This document shows positions 9,603-18,018 of a DNA stretch of 64,000 nucleotides, in pieces (the stretch's first letter is position 1; each line of letters opens with the position of its first letter). A program made the position numbers and the translations under genes. The notes below the pieces were generated by a model. The model had not been told where the DNA came from. It worked only from the letters and a program-made list of their open reading frames with translations, and ran no database searches. The DNA lies in NCBI RefSeq assembly GCF_000317085.1, contig NC_019702.1:3254394-3318393 (forward strand), in the 5' to 3' direction. This DNA comes from Synechococcus sp. PCC 7502 (GTDB lineage Bacteria > Cyanobacteriota > Cyanobacteriia > Pseudanabaenales > Pseudanabaenaceae).

Positions 9603-11009
9603 TCAAGGATTGATAATTTTGAGGCTGATGTCGATACTACCATCTTGATCGGTAAAAGTCTCTAGGAGTGATCGCCTTACAAATTCAGTTAATTCCATAT
9701 TTTCGGGAACTACATTGATCTCGGTAATTTGGCGATTTTGCCAGCGCACTTGGATATTGATCTCGGATGCTACTTGAGAAGAATTGAGGCTATTTAGATT
9801 ACTTAGATTACTTAGAGTCTCCAATTTTTGTTTATAGATTTGCAGGTCAGAGGGAGAACCAGTGATTTTAAGAACTTCTATTTTTATTTTGGGGGTTGCC
9901 TTTTGATTTCCGTTTGGATTGGAGTTTTGATCTTTAATTGCTGAAGTAGCTCCTGCTAACTTTCCAGTTTCTTGGGGTAATTCTCTGGTTAATTCTGTAC
10001 TTGATAAAGATCGGTTAAAGTTTTGCCCATTGGGGACTGATTTAGCTTGATCTAGGGTATTGACTCGATCTGCTCTGGGTTCCCTCGTTGCGCCGATGGT
10101 GATAGATGGGTCTGGTTTTGGTGCAGATGGCAAAGTTTCAGAGGATTTAGTAGTTAGCGGATTAGCAACTAATGGCTGAGGCTCTTGTTTGGGGTTATTT
10201 TTTACCTGTGGTTTTATTTCTGAGTTAGTTTGGGGCTGGATTGGTAATGCTGAGGTATCTAATCCCTTACTGCTAGGAGAAAGTGATAAGTTACCTAAAC
10301 GGTCTTGGGGTATTAGTTGTGAGTTAAATTTTGGTTTTAATTTTGGCTCTATTGGGGATTCTACTTTAGACTCCAACTTGATAACGGACTTATCATCTTC
10401 AGGTTGTTTCTTTGCCTGGAGTGAATTATTAGAATTACTAGGTCGTGGGGATTGAGGTAAGGATTTTATGTCTGGGCTAGAACTAATTACATACTGGGGT
10501 GATTTAGGCTCTAAGAATCTAATACTTGAACTAATACCTACGGTGGCGATCGCCACTATGACAACTTTTAACCAAATTGGACTAATCGGCTGAACGACTA
10601 AATCGAGAGTTGGGGACATTTGCACCTCACTGGTTAGTAACTCTAGATTTGAAATTAGATCAAATAATTCTAGGGTGCTAAATTCTAGTCCACTGAATTG
10701 CCGTAAATTTGGGATGTGGCAACGATGAAATAGCTTAAGCTCATATATCTCTAAAGGCTCTAAAGGCTCTAAGGGCGAATGCAAAGGCGAATTTAACCAG
10801 TTATCCACATAGTTTACTAGACTCTCAATTAAATTCTCCAACTGCCTGAGATTGCCTTTGATCACTTCAGGTTTAGGGCGGTTTAAGATAATTTGAAAAT
10901 TGAGTTTATTAATAATAGTTGTGTTTGTCCAAGTTGATAGGGGCGATCGCACAGCCCAAACCCTTAGATTAGAGGTAGTAGATTCATAGCTGTAAACTAC
11001 TTTAGACAT
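9603..11009 (-). CDS. DUF4335 membrane protein with long disordered linker
   Basis: A 468-residue protein of unknown function. The N-terminal 110 residues match my memory of the cyanobacterial DUF4335 domain (RVWAVRSPLSTWTNTTI, QIILNRPKPEVIKGNLRQLENLIESLVNYV). One membrane segment follows (about 147-165, LKVVIVAIATVGISSS), then a roughly 200-residue low-complexity linker rich in Pro, Ser, Asn and Lys. The compact C-terminal domain (about 370-468) is rich in predicted beta strands. Its ATG directly abuts the stop of the upstream pentapeptide gene (TAAATG), so the two are almost certainly translated together. The linker has the composition of a periplasm-spanning tether, but that is inference. 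Confidence 0.7.
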   Translation of the reverse strand: MSKVVYSYESTTSNLRVWAVRSPLSTWTNTTIINKLNFQIILNRPKPEVIKGNLRQLENLIESLVNYVDNWLNSPLHSPLEPLEPLEIYELKLFHRCHIPNLRQFSGLEFSTLELFDLISNLELLTSEVQMSPTLDLVVQPISPIWLKVVIVAIATVGISSSIRFLEPKSPQYVISSSPDIKSLPQSPRPSNSNNSLQAKKQPEDDKSVIKLESKVESPIEPKLKPKFNSQLIPQDRLGNLSLSPSSKGLDTSALPIQPQTNSEIKPQVKNNPKQEPQPLVANPLTTKSSETLPSAPKPDPSITIGATREPRADRVNTLDQAKSVPNGQNFNRSLSSTELTRELPQETGKLAGATSAIKDQNSNPNGNQKATPKIKIEVLKITGSPSDLQIYKQKLETLSNLSNLNSLNSSQVASEINIQVRWQNRQITEINVVPENMELTEFVRRSLLETFTDQDGSIDISLKIINP

Positions 11010-11843
11010 TTATCTGAGTAAAAATTGCAGGAATAGAGAACCTATGTTAGTAAGAACATCTCCAAAACTACTGCCAGGCGCACCGGGGGGATTTTTCATC
11101 ACCTCTGTTAAATCCTTTGCCAATTTTGTGCCTTTTTGATCACCTTGAGCTTCAAACAAAGCCGCAGCCCGATCTGAGTCCTGAATTGCCGAATCCACAT
11201 CACCAATTTGTCTAAGAGAAATCGCCCGCCCCATGTAGGCAAGGGCATACTTAGGATCAACGACTACAGCTTTATTAAAATATTCAATTGCCAGACGGTG
11301 ATTGCCTTTTTTGTCTTCATCGGTTGCCCAAGCATAGTATTCTTCAGGGCTAACGGCATCAATGGGAATACCAACTGCCCCCCTTAAAAAGGCATTAGAA
11401 AAGTTAACCCCAGTCAAATTCGCCCCACCGAAAAATGCTCGCCTTAGATCGGAACCACTAAAATTAGCACCCTGTAAGTTAGCGTTACTAAAATTTACAC
11501 CGCTCAAATCAACACTACTTAAATTTGCCCCACTTAAATCTGCTCCATTTAAATTAGCACCAAGTAATGATGCGCCCCGAAAATCCACATTGCGTAAGTT
11601 AGCAAAGCTTAAATCGGCTCGGCTCAAATTTGCTTCCCGTAAGCTAGAAAAGCTCAAGTCTGCCCCTGAAAGTTTGGCATAAACTAAATTGGAAGTCCTT
11701 AAATCGCAACTTTGACATTTATTGGTAGATAATGCTCGATTAATATTCTCAAGATTTTCGGCGATCGCCACTTGACTTTGACTATATTGGCTATAACCAC
11801 AGGTGAGGAGAGCTAACGTTAGTAGGATTGGCTTTAGTTTCAT
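11010..11843 (-). CDS. Exported pentapeptide-repeat protein with TPR-like C-terminus
   Basis: A 277-residue protein. A signal peptide (about 1-28, with GYSQYSQSQVAIA at its end) is followed by a C-x-x-C pair (CQSCDL). About 20 pentapeptide repeats of A(D/N)LSx type (residues 45-150) should fold as a right-handed quadrilateral beta helix. Residues 165-240 contain two TPR-like helix pairs (DKKGNHRLAIEYFNKAVVVDP, ALAYMGRAISLRQIGDVDSAI). The C-terminal residues LGSLFLQFLLR-like are hydrophobic. It is the first gene of a two-gene unit with the DUF4335 gene. The exported helix-plus-TPR architecture suggests a scaffold or binding role; no enzyme motif is visible. Confidence 0.85.
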   Translation of the reverse strand: MKLKPILLTLALLTCGYSQYSQSQVAIAENLENINRALSTNKCQSCDLRTSNLVYAKLSGADLSFSSLREANLSRADLSFANLRNVDFRGASLLGANLNGADLSGANLSSVDLSGVNFSNANLQGANFSGSDLRRAFFGGANLTGVNFSNAFLRGAVGIPIDAVSPEEYYAWATDEDKKGNHRLAIEYFNKAVVVDPKYALAYMGRAISLRQIGDVDSAIQDSDRAAALFEAQGDQKGTKLAKDLTEVMKNPPGAPGSSFGDVLTNIGSLFLQFLLR

Positions 11844-12017
11844 AATTTTTTCCTGCTTAGCAACTAACCCTTATAAGTAAATAAACTCCTCTAAACTTTA
11901 GCATTGCTCTTAAATTTAAGAGTTTAATATTTTCTGTGGCTGGTTGAAGTTGTTAGTCAGACTAATGAGGCTAAAAACATAGGTTAATAAAAACTTTACT
12001 AAGTATTTTCCCGCATT

Positions 12018-13697
12018 TTACTTTTCCACAAACTCATCTAGTTTTTCTCTAAATGACAGTTGACCAAGGGTACGCCATAGATAGATAAAATTCCAAGCGG
12101 CGATCGCAAAGGTAACTATAGCCCAATTCGCAAAATTCCCCAGTAATAAAATTGTCCCTGATAACAACATAAACCCACCAATACAGGCATAAATTAGGCT
12201 TTTTACTCCCAATTTAATTTGCTTAAGCGCGCGATCGGTTTCGATGGATGTGACTTGAACTCTTAACTCACCCTGATCTAAACGCTCCTCCAGACGGCGG
12301 AGGACAATTTCTGTCCCACGAGGTTGATTAATTTTGGCACTGATAAATTCTTGAGTTTGGCGAGCGATCGCCCCTAGCATCCCACCGCCTTGGTTGACAA
12401 TTAAGCTTTTAATAAAAGGCTGGGCTGCGGATTTGAAGTTGTATTCAGGATCAAGAATTAATGCCACTCCTGCCAACGTTGACAAGGATTTTAAGAGGTA
12501 TGTCATCTTGGGAGGTAAACGAAATGGCTGCTTTTCAAAAATTATATATAGTTCGCTCTTAATCTCCCCAAACTCTTTAATATCAACTGGCTTATCCGTA
12601 AATCGTTCTAGCACAAATTTCATCATGCGCTTAATTGCAGTCATGTCACCAACTTTTTCGATTAAGCCCATAGCAGTTAGGGTATCCACAAGGCTATTGG
12701 CATCTTTGCGCAGTATTGCTAAAAAGCTTTTGACCATCTGTTCTCGATCAATGGTAACAACCTCGGACATCATGCCATAGTCGTAAAATACTAAACTGCC
12801 ACCGCTAGTTACAGCTAAGTTGCCCGGATGGGGATCAGCATGGAAAAATCCATCTTGTAAAAATTGTTTCAGATAGCAACGAATCCCAATTTCTGTGATC
12901 GCTTTGGGATCGATATTATTGGCAGCAAGGGCGGGCAGATCATTAACCTTAATCCCCGGCACAAATTCTAGGGTTAAAACTTTAGCGGAGGAATATTCCC
13001 AATAGACTCTGGGGACAACTACTTCAGGGTTATTGGCAAAATTAGCACGAAAGCGATCGGCATTCTTCCCTTCTTGGCGGTAGTCAATTTCTTGGTAAAG
13101 AATGGTAAAAAACTCAGCAAAAATTCCTTCCAAATCGTATTGCTTCATCCACTTAAAATAACGACGCAGTACTTTAAGTAATTGAGCACACACCACTCGA
13201 TCTAAATCAAATAGTTCTCTTAATTTGGGACGCTGCACTTTGATCACGACTTCTTCCCCCGTATGCAGCACTCCCCTATGTACCTGTCCGAGACTAGCGG
13301 CGGCGATCGGTTCTAGGCTAAAGTCTCGATAAACACTATAGAGGGATTTACCCAATTCGATTTCCAGAATAGCGATCGCATCCCGACTATCAAAGGCAGG
13401 AACTTTATCTTGCAACTCGGAGAATGCCTGCACATATTCAGGGGGAAATAAATCTATTCTTGTCGAAAGCGACTGACCGACCTTAATAAAAGTGGGACCT
13501 AAATCCAGCATTTTTCGTACTAGCCACTTCGCCCGTTTGAGCTTAATTTCCGAACTTGGCGATCGCCCATCCCACCACAGAAAAAAAATAAACGTAAATG
13601 CCGCCCCAAATATATCTCTCTGACGGCTAAAGGAAGTATGTTTGACTTTCTGCCAACGCAGCAGTTTTTTGGAGTTGGGTTGAGCAGTTGTAAGCAT
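12018..13697 (-). CDS. ABC1-family (AarF/UbiB/ADCK) atypical kinase
   Basis: A 559-residue ABC1 kinase. KVGQ is at 72-75, AAASLGQV at 132-139, the ATP-site lysine of VIKVQRP at 153, the catalytic-loop HADPHPGN at 287-294, and the metal motif reads DYG (306-308) instead of DFG. Two C-terminal membrane helices (about 495-515 and 520-545) anchor it, a feature of many UbiB/ADCK proteins. Known relatives act on prenylquinone synthesis or distribution and stress tolerance. Together with the paralogue at 7613 it brackets the pentapeptide/DUF4335 unit. The ORF begins with ATG at 13697, but no clear SD is seen. Confidence 0.9.
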   Translation of the reverse strand: MLTTAQPNSKKLLRWQKVKHTSFSRQRDIFGAAFTFIFFLWWDGRSPSSEIKLKRAKWLVRKMLDLGPTFIKVGQSLSTRIDLFPPEYVQAFSELQDKVPAFDSRDAIAILEIELGKSLYSVYRDFSLEPIAAASLGQVHRGVLHTGEEVVIKVQRPKLRELFDLDRVVCAQLLKVLRRYFKWMKQYDLEGIFAEFFTILYQEIDYRQEGKNADRFRANFANNPEVVVPRVYWEYSSAKVLTLEFVPGIKVNDLPALAANNIDPKAITEIGIRCYLKQFLQDGFFHADPHPGNLAVTSGGSLVFYDYGMMSEVVTIDREQMVKSFLAILRKDANSLVDTLTAMGLIEKVGDMTAIKRMMKFVLERFTDKPVDIKEFGEIKSELYIIFEKQPFRLPPKMTYLLKSLSTLAGVALILDPEYNFKSAAQPFIKSLIVNQGGGMLGAIARQTQEFISAKINQPRGTEIVLRRLEERLDQGELRVQVTSIETDRALKQIKLGVKSLIYACIGGFMLLSGTILLLGNFANWAIVTFAIAAWNFIYLWRTLGQLSFREKLDEFVEK

Positions 13698-13774
13698 ATA
13701 TCGGCAATTATAATGCTAGAACCTGACAGATAATTTTTACATTTCACCCAAATTTTGAGTTTTTTAGCACTAAA

Positions 13775-14380
13775 TTAGCCTTGAAATTCAGCCAACATCA
13801 AAAATATTACTAGACCTATAGGCAATATTACTAGTAGCATTCCCACAATTCCTAGTATTGATAACGGTTCTTGTTGAGTTTTAGAATTAGGAATCAGCAG
13901 GAGACCAAGGATATAGCGAAACTTGCCATAGTAAAGGCTTCCCCAAAGTGGGATACGTCTGATTAAAAACAGTCTTTTGCTGCTGAGATCAAGGGCAGCA
14001 GGCACATAAAATTCCGCAAAGCCTAAATTTAGTTCATGTTCACAGCGAAACTGCGATTCCGTATCCACCTGATCAGCAATATATACAACTAAAACGGCAT
14101 CTCCTGCCTGACATCCCCTTGGTAAGAACGATGGGTAAAGCTTTTGTGATTTTGCTAGAAACTGAGGGTGATCGCTTTCCAGCATTGCTAGGGATAGGTT
14201 TGTAACCCTACGGACAAATACGGTGTAGTTAATTAATGTAAATAGACAATCCCAATGAAACCAACGGCGACCAGCAATTACAGTATCTGATTCTATGTGG
14301 AGAATTTTAAATCCTAAATCTAGTAATTGATCCCGTCGTAAGGATAAAGATTGATCTAAGATCATGACATTATCAAGCAA
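13775..14380 (-). CDS. Conserved hypothetical protein with C-terminal membrane helix
   Basis: A 201-residue protein that I do not recognise by name. The N-terminal 150 residues are mixed alpha/beta with several Trp and Cys (RRWFHWDCLFTLINYTVFVRRV, PRGCQAGDAVLVVYIADQV). One hydrophobic helix lies at 176-197 (GIVGMLLVILPIGLVIFLML). That plan, a soluble cytosolic domain anchored by its C-terminus, is all that can be said. It lies 78 bp upstream of the ABC1 kinase on the same strand and could share its transcript. Its upstream side is now occupied by the IS5-type element at 14461. A second in-frame ATG at 14365 is an alternative start. Confidence 0.6.
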   Translation of the reverse strand: MLDNVMILDQSLSLRRDQLLDLGFKILHIESDTVIAGRRWFHWDCLFTLINYTVFVRRVTNLSLAMLESDHPQFLAKSQKLYPSFLPRGCQAGDAVLVVYIADQVDTESQFRCEHELNLGFAEFYVPAALDLSSKRLFLIRRIPLWGSLYYGKFRYILGLLLIPNSKTQQEPLSILGIVGMLLVILPIGLVIFLMLAEFQG

Positions 14381-14460
14381 AGTGTTTGCGAGGTCTTGAG
14401 AGAAGAACGTTTATCTCTTTTTCTTGCCCTAATTCCAGTTGTTAGCGATAAAGATATATA

Positions 14461-15334
14461 GAGCCTGTTTCATATCTCATGAGTAGCAATTCTTTTTAGC
14501 ATCAAGCGAATAAAGCAAAGATTGAGTTTAGCTGTAGCATTAACGAGAGTTCTCTCAAAGTTCTTAACTAAGATTTTGCATCTTTCAACCCAATTACCCA
14601 CCTTGTCGGCACAACTACAAACCCAGACAGACCTTTTTCTGCCTGCTTTTGCTTTGATACCTTAGGAGAAATTTCAAACCTAATCTTAGTCATAATCTCA
14701 GGATAAACCTTCTGTAAATCAGTCGTCAATTTTTCGATATGATAACCACTATCCAGCAATATCGTAGTTAACGTAATGTCATCTGGCTTCGATTTGAAGT
14801 AATCAATGTTAATCGTTAACATCTCAATCAGTCCTTGGTCATCTGATACATTTGCTCTTGTTAAATACCCAGAGTGTCAACGGCTAAATGTCTTTTGATC
14901 CCGTTAGTTGCTTTGTAGGAGCAGAAGCCCTTGGATTCTATACTTGCATTACAGGTATTTTTCACTGCTTGTGAGTCAATGATGATTAAAGTTGTCCATT
15001 TTGATTTTTTTTGACTGTTCACGGGCTGTTGAATGCAAAGCTTCCATAATCGCAGTAAATGTATCTGTATCTTTCCACTCCTTGTAGTATCGATAGACTG
15101 TAGAGAATGCTGGTAAGTCTCGGGGCATATCTCGCCAATTACAACCGTTTTTGAGTTGGTAGAGTATGCCGTCTAAAATTTGTCTTTTTGTCCAAGTTGG
15201 CGGTCTAGTTTGCTTTTTCTTTGGGAGCAATGGTTCTATAATTTCCCATTCTTTATCTGTTAGGCTACTTGAGTATGGATTTAGCATTTTCTAAGCATCA
15301 TACATCTTGCTCATAATAAATATGAAACAGGCTC
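14461..15334 (-). mobile_element. IS5-type insertion sequence remnant with intact ends
   Basis: An 874-bp element bounded by perfect 15-bp inverted repeats: GAGCCTGTTTCATAT at 14461-14475 and its complement ending at 15335. TATA flanks both sides (14457-14460 and 15336-15339) and may include the target duplication. The interior codes for one transposase on the minus strand that is broken in several places (separate entry). The element lies between a hypothetical gene and the 3' end of the MFS gene, and neither reading frame is obviously interrupted. Intact ends with a dead transposase mean it could only be moved by a related active copy elsewhere. Confidence 0.85.
14470..15287 (-). pseudogene. 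IS5-family transposase, frameshifted
   Basis: The first frame (15287 to 14976, 103 residues) is the DUF4096 N-terminal part (SLTDKEWEIIEPLLPKKK, GCNWRDMPRDLPAFSTVYRYYKEW). At an eight-A run near 14999-15006 the reading shifts by one base into a frame containing LIIIDSQAVKNT, the catalytic DSQ motif. Some IS427-like elements use such a run for programmed slippage. A second shift near 14862 (LG to YLTRANVSDDQGL) and a small deletion near 14585 that joins RWV to WVERCK lie in non-slippery sequence, so the gene is dead. The remaining C-terminus (LVKNFERTLVNATAKL) is still readable to 14470. Confidence 0.85.
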
Positions 15335-15404
15335 TATATGAAATCGAAGCAAAATTTTCTTCTCCATCACAATATGCTCCCGAAGAATTTTCTGACCGAG
15401 TGGA

Positions 15405-16730
15405 TCAGGAAATAGGCTCGAAGTCCGCTAGAACCCGATCCTTAGTTTCAATTACCCAAGGCATAAAAGCCAAACCGATTAAAGGGACAAATCCAATGCA
15501 AAAAAGAACTTGTAAACTGCTGCTCAAAGCATTCTCTCCACGGGAAGCGATCGTTCCCACTAAAAATGGGCCGATAGCTGCTATTAATCTACCAGTGTTA
15601 TAACAAAAACCTGAGCCAGTTGCTCTTAGCCTTGTGGGGAAGAGTTCGGGTAGATAATAAGTAAAGCTCCCAAATATCCCAAAAACCGTTAAGCCGATCG
15701 CAAAATACATATAAAGGCGAACTTCAGGTGGCAGTGGCAGACCAAATGTCATTAAAATAGCTGCTGAGGAAAGAATAAAATATGTACTAAACATGCGCTT
15801 CCGTCCTAAATATTTAGCAGCAGGAATTGTGAGAAGAGTACCGATAAAGCCTCCCAAGTTAAAACTGTTGGTAGCAATTACCTTCCAATGCTCGACTAGG
15901 GCAAAAGTGGCAGTTTGGCTCAACCCCTGATCGACCGCAGCCGTTCTGGCTAATCCTGTAGCAACCACTGGGATAAAAGCATTACAACTCCACCAAGTCA
16001 GTAAAGCCGTTACTGCCATTAAAAAACCACTGATAGTTAAAGGTAAATTTTGACGATTGAAAAGTTCGACCAACTTAGGGGGCTTGGTATTGGCAACTGT
16101 ATTCTTCCAACGTTCAGACTCCTTTACAAATAAGCGCATGACAAAAGCGATAACCGCCGGAATTAATCCTGTTAAAAATACAAAACGCCAAGATATTTCA
16201 GGGCTGCCGGCAAGAATAACTCCTGCAATTTGGTAATTTACGAAGGTAGCTAGCAACAAGCCAGCGGGTGCCGATGTATATAAAAGGGCACCAGCGGCTA
16301 CTCGTGATTTTTCTGGAACAACTTCCGCCACCATTGATGCCCCAGCCGCCCACTCACCGCCAATCCCCAAACTTGCGATCACTCTACATGTCATCAATAT
16401 CCAAATATTAGGGGCGAATGCACAACAAGCAGTTCCTAAAGCATAAAGTACCATGGTTAAGAGTAAGGTTTTACTGCGGCCAATACGATCTGCTATATAT
16501 CCAAAAATTATGCCACCGCCCGCCCATCCCACTAAAAGAACTGAAGTCAGAATTCCAGTCCAAAAAAGCGTGGCTGTCTTAGCTGGTTGTGAGCCAATAG
16601 TCAAGCCCAACAAAGTCGGTACGCAATTAGGCGCAACATAGTTGAACAAAAGTCCGTCGAAAATGTCAAAGCCCCAACCTAGCCATGCAGCAAACAACAC
16701 AGTCCACTGGTAACGATTTAGAAGTAGCAT
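15405..16730 (-). CDS. Major facilitator superfamily transporter
   Basis: A 441-residue inner-membrane carrier with 12 predicted helices. The MFS motif A, GYIADRIGRSK, is at 77-87 in the loop between helices 2 and 3. The first helix has acidic residues (GWGFDIFDG, 18-26), as in the sugar/acid:proton symporter branch, and helix 4 has RVIASLGIGGEWAAGASMVAE. The C-terminal half repeats the pattern (PELFPTRLRATGSGFCYNTGR). The substrate may be an organic or aromatic acid or a sugar acid but is not determined by the sequence. It diverges from the binding-protein/histidine-kinase pair, whose start is 232 bp away, which makes it a plausible regulatory target of that pair. Confidence 0.88.
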   Translation of the reverse strand: MLLLNRYQWTVLFAAWLGWGFDIFDGLLFNYVAPNCVPTLLGLTIGSQPAKTATLFWTGILTSVLLVGWAGGGIIFGYIADRIGRSKTLLLTMVLYALGTACCAFAPNIWILMTCRVIASLGIGGEWAAGASMVAEVVPEKSRVAAGALLYTSAPAGLLLATFVNYQIAGVILAGSPEISWRFVFLTGLIPAVIAFVMRLFVKESERWKNTVANTKPPKLVELFNRQNLPLTISGFLMAVTALLTWWSCNAFIPVVATGLARTAAVDQGLSQTATFALVEHWKVIATNSFNLGGFIGTLLTIPAAKYLGRKRMFSTYFILSSAAILMTFGLPLPPEVRLYMYFAIGLTVFGIFGSFTYYLPELFPTRLRATGSGFCYNTGRLIAAIGPFLVGTIASRGENALSSSLQVLFCIGFVPLIGLAFMPWVIETKDRVLADFEPIS

Positions 16731-16771
16731 CTTAAATTTAATTTTTAATTAGTTTTTATGCGCTAATTTAT

Positions 16772-16874
16772 CACATACTCCTTTCCCAGTGAAGGATTAT
16801 AGTAAGTATCGGGGGTGTAGGGGCTGTGCTCCACTTAATTAAGTCTATTTTTTAGAGTATGAAGGGAGTATGTG
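16772..16874. promoter_or_regulatory. Inverted 10-mer pair in the divergent MFS / sensor-operon control region
   Basis: CACATACTCC at 16772-16781 and its exact complement GGAGTATGTG at 16865-16874 lie 83 bp apart in the 232-bp gap between the divergent MFS and binding-protein genes. The arms are too far apart for a simple hairpin terminator and could be paired operator half-sites. No regulator can be named. Confidence 0.35.
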
Positions 16875-16962
16875 GAATATAATCACATAACTTTTCGCCT
16901 TTTTGTCTAACCTAATTAATAATTGATCTACTCCCCTCACTCCTTCAATAGTCCTAAATCCC

Positions 16963-18018
16963 ATGCTCAGACTTAACCTCATCTCTCTTTGGCAAAGGAT
17001 TCCCAAGGTGATTGCTTGGAGGGCAAACCTGCGATCGCATTTATTAGGATTATTTGTAATCAGTCTTAGTCTTAGTTGTTTAGCAGGCAGTTGTGATCAG
17101 TTACCAAATCGTCAGGTTCTGAGCATAGGTATTAATAACTGGGTGGGATACTCCATTGCCCTATATGCTCGTTCCTCAGGTATTTTTGCCAGGCGAGGAC
17201 TAGAAGTTAAGTTAGTTCATTTTAACAATCAACAGGATAATATTCGTGCCACAATGCGGGGTTCGCAGGATGCCAGTTTTGTACCGCTTTGGGAAGTAAT
17301 GCAGGTTGATCCCGCCAATGATAAACCAGTATTTATAATGGTTACAGACATTTCTGCTGGTTCCGATGGCATTGTGGCTAGGCAGGGTTTTAACTCCGTA
17401 AAGGGATTAAAAGGTGGACGCATTGGCGCAAAGCTCGGTACCGTTGCCCATTTAATTTTATTAGAGGCTCTAAAGTCCCATAATCTCAAACCAGAGGATG
17501 TCACAATCCAAGATGTCTCCAACGAAAGAAGTAGTAACCTACTCGAACAGGGACTTCTTGATGCGGCAGTAATGTGGGAACCAAATTTAAGTAAAACGGC
17601 TAAGGACATTGACGGCAAGGTTATTTTTACCACCAAGGATGTGGATAGTTTGGTAATTGATGGTTTAGCAACCCGATCTACTGTACTTAAGGATAATCAA
17701 GATTGGTTGTCTCGGTTTATTTTGGCGTGGTTTGATACTATTCATGCCGTAGAAACTAATCCTGATCAAGTATTTGAGGCGATCGCTAGGGAAATCAAAC
17801 AAACTAAGGCAATAGTTGCTAGGGACTATAGTGGTTTAATTAAAGGTGACATTGCCATGAATCGACGGATGTTTATACCTAATGGGCGTTTGCGTGAAGC
17901 AACGGCAGAATCCGCCAAACTGTTACGCGCCGATCAGCGCCATGGGCGAATTATCAGAGATGATGTGGAAATTAATTCTGAATTTGTCCTTAAAGCTATT
18001 AATGATTGGCAGCCATGA
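16963..18018 (+). CDS. NitT/TauT-type periplasmic solute-binding protein coupled to a histidine kinase
   Basis: A 351-residue exported protein. A long N-terminus and hydrophobic segment (26-42) end near LAGSC (40-44), a possible but imperfect lipobox. The mature part is an NMT1/SsuA-like binding fold (LSIGINNWVGYSIALYARSSGIF at 54-76, GSQDASFVPLWEV at 99-111, AVMWEPNLSK near 207-216), the family that binds nitrate, taurine, sulfonates, bicarbonate or pyrimidine precursors. The stop overlaps the start of the hybrid kinase by ATGA, so the two are translationally coupled. No permease or ATPase gene is nearby. I infer that it presents a ligand to the kinase rather than feeding a transporter. Confidence 0.85.
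   Translation: MLRLNLISLWQRIPKVIAWRANLRSHLLGLFVISLSLSCLAGSCDQLPNRQVLSIGINNWVGYSIALYARSSGIFARRGLEVKLVHFNNQQDNIRATMRGSQDASFVPLWEVMQVDPANDKPVFIMVTDISAGSDGIVARQGFNSVKGLKGGRIGAKLGTVAHLILLEALKSHNLKPEDVTIQDVSNERSSNLLEQGLLDAAVMWEPNLSKTAKDIDGKVIFTTKDVDSLVIDGLATRSTVLKDNQDWLSRFILAWFDTIHAVETNPDQVFEAIAREIKQTKAIVARDYSGLIKGDIAMNRRMFIPNGRLREATAESAKLLRADQRHGRIIRDDVEINSEFVLKAINDWQP

Noticed and set aside
11362-11682. 106-codon plus-strand frame with Lys/Leu/Ala/Pro repeats
   Set aside because: It is the antisense of the pentapeptide repeats.
18006-18014. TTG as start of the hybrid kinase
   Set aside because: The ATG at 18015 forms the typical ATGA overlap with the upstream stop. For the same reason the TTG starts at 24077, 31950 and 35118 were not used where an ATG matches the family start.
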